DNA of 64,000 bases from an uncultured Sulfurovum sp. (lineage in GTDB: Bacteria > Campylobacterota > Campylobacteria > Campylobacterales > Sulfurovaceae): contig CACVAU010000064.1 of NCBI GenBank assembly GCA_902727915.1, positions 1 to 64,000 of the forward strand, in the 5' to 3' direction. This document shows positions 60,248 through 64,000 of this stretch, in pieces. The translations under genes were made by a program, and so were the position numbers. The notes beneath the pieces were generated by a model that saw only the letters and a list, made by a program, of their open reading frames with translations, was not told the origin of the DNA and searched no databases. Position 1 is the first letter of the stretch, and the number at the start of each line of letters is the position of its first letter.

Positions 60248-61594
60248 TTACTTAAACAATCCTCCATCTATCGCACCATAACCTTTAGTAAGTACCTCTG
60301 GATTGGTTACGCCATACATTTTATAGATGGTTGCAGCAACAGCATAGGGTTCAAAAGTATAGGAGTCATCTTTAGGTTGGGTATAGAGTCTATTATTATC
60401 TTGAATGGGTTCAAGTTGTGTTTCACCCACTATGCCCACATGATTAAAATATTGTTGACCACCAAAAATAAAGACATTTTGATTGTTTCCATGATCCCAT
60501 CCTTCAGAGTCATTTAGATTCACATTTCTTCCAAATTCAGAAAAGACAATAATATTAACATTACGCTTCTCTTTGGCTGCTAAATGCTCAAGAGAAACCT
60601 CAATGGCATTCATAAGGTCAGTCATTCTATCACTGTATTCACTTATCGCGTCCGAATGGTCATCCCATCCTCCTAAACCACCACCCCCCACAGAGACCAC
60701 TCTGGTATCAGGGTTTCCTATAAGCACATTGATGGTAGCTTTCATTTTTTTGCCAAATGTCGTATCAGGGTACTCTATTCCATCAGGCAGTACTACTTCA
60801 TTTTGCTCTTGCATAAAACTGTCTAAGGTAGTCCGTTTATTAAAAGCATTTTGAATAGGTGCATGTTCATTTAAACGCTTGGCTAAGGCATCCATCTCTA
60901 CCGATATTTGTGGGTCAGAAGGTCTTGGACTTTGACTCCATTCATCATTGGTATGTAAATGGTATTTTCCATTAAGGTCTCTTTCATAAGGGTTTGATAA
61001 GTTTTCATTAAATCCTGCAGGACGTAAATAGGCTTCCACATTAAAAGGACCAGTAGAGAAGAGTCCTGACTCTCCCTCCATGGTTAAAAATGGTAAAATT
61101 GTTTCAGCGTTAATTGACCCTGAATTTGCCAACACTTTTCCTAAGGTAGAAAAAATACCAGCACCGTAACTTGGGTCATCTACATCAAGTAAACCTCGTT
61201 GATTTTCAGAAGTACAAATACCATGAGCACGGGTTTCATGGTCTTTTCGATAACAAGTTCTAAAAACATTCATATCACCATTGGCCAACATACGTTCCAT
61301 GGCTTCACCACCTGCTTGTTGCCAAAAATTATTGCTGGTTTTGGTCACTCGGCTTAAGTCGTATGGATTTTGACTCTTCTCTTGAACCTCATCTAAATTG
61401 CTAAGGTTTCCTCCCAATTCAGAAGCACCCCCATAAAGATAAATCATAATGGTTTGCGCTTCATTCGTATTAAAAATACTTGAACTAAACTCTACCGAAG
61501 ACAAATCGACAGCTGTTGAAGCATTGGTCAAACTTGGAAATAAGGCAGACATTGTTATAAGACTTAATCCTTTTAAAAATACTCTTCTTTTCAT
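60248..61594 (-). CDS. DUF1501 family exported protein
   Basis: A 448-residue protein of the DUF1501 (sulfatase/phosphatase-like) family. A twin-arginine-like leader MKRRVFLKGLSLITM starts it. Recognisable blocks are 'TIMIYLYGGASELGGNL', 'VVSVGGGGLGGWDDHSDAISEYSDRMTDLMNAI', 'NIIVFSEFGRNVNLNDSEGWDHGNNQNVFIFGG', which include the metal-site-like DH and SEFGR motifs. These proteins are nearly always encoded next to a DUF1800 partner, as here (3-base gap). The role is unresolved; export of a folded protein is suggested by the Tat-like signal. Confidence 0.85.
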   Translation of the reverse strand: MKRRVFLKGLSLITMSALFPSLTNASTAVDLSSVEFSSSIFNTNEAQTIMIYLYGGASELGGNLSNLDEVQEKSQNPYDLSRVTKTSNNFWQQAGGEAMERMLANGDMNVFRTCYRKDHETRAHGICTSENQRGLLDVDDPSYGAGIFSTLGKVLANSGSINAETILPFLTMEGESGLFSTGPFNVEAYLRPAGFNENLSNPYERDLNGKYHLHTNDEWSQSPRPSDPQISVEMDALAKRLNEHAPIQNAFNKRTTLDSFMQEQNEVVLPDGIEYPDTTFGKKMKATINVLIGNPDTRVVSVGGGGLGGWDDHSDAISEYSDRMTDLMNAIEVSLEHLAAKEKRNVNIIVFSEFGRNVNLNDSEGWDHGNNQNVFIFGGQQYFNHVGIVGETQLEPIQDNNRLYTQPKDDSYTFEPYAVAATIYKMYGVTNPEVLTKGYGAIDGGLFK

Positions 61595-61597
61595 GGT

Positions 61598-63937
61598 CTA
61601 CTCCTCAATCTTTTTAAATGTATAGATTTCTGTTAATCTTGAAAGATACTCCATCACGATTTGGGTTACCCCTTCTCGGTCATTATAGGTATTCATATCA
61701 TCATACGTTCCACGTGCCTCATTAATGGCATAGTTACTTAAAAGTAAAAGCTCCTCTTGTGTTGCCTCACGTGCAACAACGGAGAGGAACACATGATTAA
61801 TTAGCCCCTTAACCGTTGAGGTATTCGCAATGCTTTTATCAATAAACTCCAGTTTCCAGCCTCCATCCCACTCATTCAATACATTGCTTTGAGTATCTGT
61901 CATGACATATTGACGAAGAAAATAATAATAGTATGCAAAAGAGAGTGTGTCTACAGGAACGCTATTGTCTCTTCCTAGTTTATAAGAGAGTGGACTTTGA
62001 TGCATGTTGTCCATGTATTCACGCAGGTAAGGAAAAAAGTTTAGTCTGTCAAAGAAAGAGATAGCCTTCATAATAGGAAAAGTAGCTTCTTCAATGGTTT
62101 TTACTTTACTCGTATGCAATAAAAACTCTTTTGAAAACACAATTTGCAGTAAAATATCTTTAAAGCTATCAGGATTTGAGTCCACAATCAGGGTTATCAT
62201 CTCTGCTTTTTTCGCAGCACTTCTTTCGGAGAAATAGCGTTCAACCAATCGGCTGGTCACCCCCTTAGTAAAGTCATCACTCTTTACCAATTCACGGTAA
62301 AAATCAAAGCCTGTGGTGACCGTTGTTCCAAAAAGTTCTTGAGGGACATCATTTTGATTGAGACCAATCACCAACTCATTGTCACTTCTGTTAAGTCGCC
62401 AATTTTGTAAAGCAATTCCAGCTTTTGGAACATGTGCATCGTCAAAATCCAATAAGAAAATTTCTAACATCTCTCTACCATTATCTTCTGGACTTCTAAA
62501 ACGTTTCCAGTTGTCATCACTGGTCATATGTAAATAGGTAATCATTTGTATGGAGTAGTCATCATCCATAAGCATCACCAAACGGTTATAGACATTGAGT
62601 ATCTCTGAAGCATCTACCGTTTCCAACTCATTCGCAGGAGAAAACATAATGTTTTGTGTCAAGACATAAGCAGCCCAACGATTAAAATACTCTTTTCCAA
62701 TACCCAATTTAAAAAGTCTGGCTAAAATTTTCTCTCTATTTTCATTACGTTCACTCCAATTGTAATCTTTATCTTCGATATTCTCTTCGGTAGATTTCAA
62801 ATCTGTGTTGGGCGTGGCAAGTTTTGCTTGAATGGTTGAGATGAATGTTCCAGAGTTAATTAAAATATCTAAATCAGTTTTTGGCAAACCATAAAAAAGT
62901 ACCGAAAGTAGTTTTGATGCTAAGAGCCGTTTATTTTCAATACTTAAATCGTTAAAGTCACTGTCACTCATGCTCTCTAATCCATAATCATTAAAACTCA
63001 ATGCTGTAGAAAATACATTCACGCCTTGGAATTGTGCATTGCGTACCTCCTCCACTTCATCACTGCTCTCTACCTCAAACGTAATCGCAGCAAAATTTAT
63101 GGGAGAAGTTAGGTATTTAACATGATTACTTTTAGCAACTTCTTCGTTTTGTGCATTGAATACCTTCACCATAAAGTTTGAGGTTAAAGCATACGTAGCG
63201 TTCAACTTAAAAGTACTCGTGGTATTAACTCCATTAATCGTTCCAGAAATGGCAATGGTACTGAAACTGGTCTCTTCACTTGGAATAACATTGGTATAAA
63301 CTTTTACGGTATAGTCTTGACCATCAATCTCCATATTTTTTACCAGTGCATTGCCTAAATTATCAACAGCCAATTTATCCATATTAAAAACAAACTCCAA
63401 ATCAACAGAAGAAGCCACTTGAACCCAATAAGCACCCGTTGAAGAGAGTGATTTAAGGTCATTTAACTGCGCATTTCCCCCTAAAGCATAAGCACGTTGA
63501 TAAGTCTGATTCGCCCCTTGTATAAGCAATAAATTCTCTTCTCCTATTTGAGCTATCAGTTCAGAGAGTGTTATCTCCACAGGAGCATTAATAAGATTCC
63601 AACCCTCTTCTAAAACTTTAGTATAACTGCTGGTTTGATTTTCAACTTCGGTGTAGTTAAGTGTTGTTGCTGAATCAACTTGTACCCAATACCCTTTACC
63701 TGTTTCAAAGGCTTCAAAATCATTTAAAAATGCTGTTCCATTATCCACATAGTGCTTTTGATAGGTTTTTGTTTTTCCTTGTATTACCAAAAGGTTCTCT
63801 AACCCAATTTGTGTTTTAAGCTCTTCTAGGCTTAGTGGTGCATTAATCCCAACTAAATTCCAACCCTTTTGCAAGGTGATTGTTTCTGCAAAAGAAAAGT
63901 TCAATAAAAAAACAATTCCAATTAATATCTTTTTCAT
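61598..63937 (-). CDS. DUF1800-like exported protein with duplicated GWNL modules
   Basis: A 779-residue exported protein (signal peptide 1-18). Residues about 20-95 and 105-180 are two copies of a 75-residue module: KGWNLVGINAPLSLEELKTQ ... GKGYWVQV and EGWNLINAPVEITLSELIAQ ... TGAYWVQV. A beta-rich middle follows, then from about 310 a helical domain with 'PEDNGREMLEIFLLDFDDAHVPKAGIALQNWRL', which parallels the NxARELLELxTLG...AGALTGW core of DUF1800. AAGGA lies 12 bases upstream of the ATG. It is the partner of the DUF1501 gene 3 bases downstream and follows another cut-off gene. Confidence 0.75.
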   Translation of the reverse strand: MKKILIGIVFLLNFSFAETITLQKGWNLVGINAPLSLEELKTQIGLENLLVIQGKTKTYQKHYVDNGTAFLNDFEAFETGKGYWVQVDSATTLNYTEVENQTSSYTKVLEEGWNLINAPVEITLSELIAQIGEENLLLIQGANQTYQRAYALGGNAQLNDLKSLSSTGAYWVQVASSVDLEFVFNMDKLAVDNLGNALVKNMEIDGQDYTVKVYTNVIPSEETSFSTIAISGTINGVNTTSTFKLNATYALTSNFMVKVFNAQNEEVAKSNHVKYLTSPINFAAITFEVESSDEVEEVRNAQFQGVNVFSTALSFNDYGLESMSDSDFNDLSIENKRLLASKLLSVLFYGLPKTDLDILINSGTFISTIQAKLATPNTDLKSTEENIEDKDYNWSERNENREKILARLFKLGIGKEYFNRWAAYVLTQNIMFSPANELETVDASEILNVYNRLVMLMDDDYSIQMITYLHMTSDDNWKRFRSPEDNGREMLEIFLLDFDDAHVPKAGIALQNWRLNRSDNELVIGLNQNDVPQELFGTTVTTGFDFYRELVKSDDFTKGVTSRLVERYFSERSAAKKAEMITLIVDSNPDSFKDILLQIVFSKEFLLHTSKVKTIEEATFPIMKAISFFDRLNFFPYLREYMDNMHQSPLSYKLGRDNSVPVDTLSFAYYYYFLRQYVMTDTQSNVLNEWDGGWKLEFIDKSIANTSTVKGLINHVFLSVVAREATQEELLLLSNYAINEARGTYDDMNTYNDREGVTQIVMEYLSRLTEIYTFKKIEE

Positions 63938-63950
63938 CTAAATCATTTCC

Positions 63951-64000
63951 TTATTTAATGGTAATTTCCCCAAAATTGATGGGATTGGTACTGCTTACAG
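63951..64000 (-). CDS. C-terminal end of an unidentified protein (right window edge)
   Basis: Reading leftward from the edge, an open frame encodes VSSTNPINFGEITIK and stops at TAA (63951-63953), 13 bases before the start of the DUF1800-like gene. It is probably an upstream member of the same operon; too little is present for identification. Confidence 0.5.
   Translation of the reverse strand, partial: VSSTNPINFGEITIK

Overview
The window looks like chromosome from a member of the Campylobacterota, closest in flavour to the free-living Sulfurimonas/Sulfurovum/Arcobacter groups. The support is AT-rich DNA, dense mostly single-gene or short-operon organisation, frequent GTG/TTG starts, weak -35 boxes with TGnTATAAT-type -10 boxes, and the set of housekeeping proteins (short Sua5-like protein, Bpt, stand-alone CZB protein, degenerate RibBA). 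This placement is inferred from protein character, not from rRNA, which is absent.

Layout. 1-0.8 kb is a scar: the first codons of a probable IS4-type transposase, the C-terminal tail of a type IIG restriction-modification enzyme, and a BrnT/BrnA-like toxin-antitoxin pair whose toxin is cut to 49 codons. 0.95-3.1 kb carries a metallophosphoesterase fused to a TIGR03643/DUF2805 domain, facing a renalase-like flavoprotein. 3.1-11.4 kb holds thiamine genes (thiE plus a cytosolic ThiY/Thi5-like protein), a NucA-type nuclease lipoprotein, PhnA, a zinc-binding CZB protein, an ABC-F ATPase, thiI and ribBA. A tRNA cluster (Gln-fMet-fMet-Gln-Gly) follows at 11.5-12.0 kb, then cobB, truD, a Met tRNA, rodA, two DEAD-box helicases around yebC, hemC, a periplasmic disulfide protein, fxsA and a shortened proS.

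23.8-26.2 kb is an oxidative-stress block: nickel transporter, nickel superoxide dismutase sodN, its maturation protease, and a periplasmic glutathione peroxidase, preceded by a clean 8+4+8 inverted repeat. 27-45 kb is mostly central metabolism and RNA/protein maintenance (a GGDEF-EAL protein, gdhA, purL, bpt, a tRNA-methyltransferase-like gene, trpC, cysE, an aspartate aminotransferase, queC, ybeY, a CaCA antiporter, a YhiN-like flavoprotein, an M24 peptidase, aroQ). 45.3-49.3 kb has nagA and a short Sua5-like gene at the end of an overlapping operon that begins with a Fic antitoxin/toxin pair and a membrane coiled-coil protein; a second, self-inhibited Fic protein lies just upstream. 49.3-60.2 kb has pyrF, cyclophilin, a second large c-di-GMP protein with a dead GGDEF and intact EAL, nadE, yigZ, hemH, a radical SAM protein and a three-gene envelope operon. 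The right end is a DUF1501/DUF1800-like export pair with duplicated GWNL modules.

Most notable points: a DEAD-box helicase whose reading frame can only start at an AUC codon placed ideally behind a Shine-Dalgarno; the phosphoesterase-DUF2805 fusion; a prolyl-tRNA synthetase with the editing insertion cleanly removed; the Ni-SOD operon with a candidate operator; the Fic operon; and a TGA-separated in-frame extension that runs into the start of hemC. I saw no CRISPR array, prophage, rRNA or origin.
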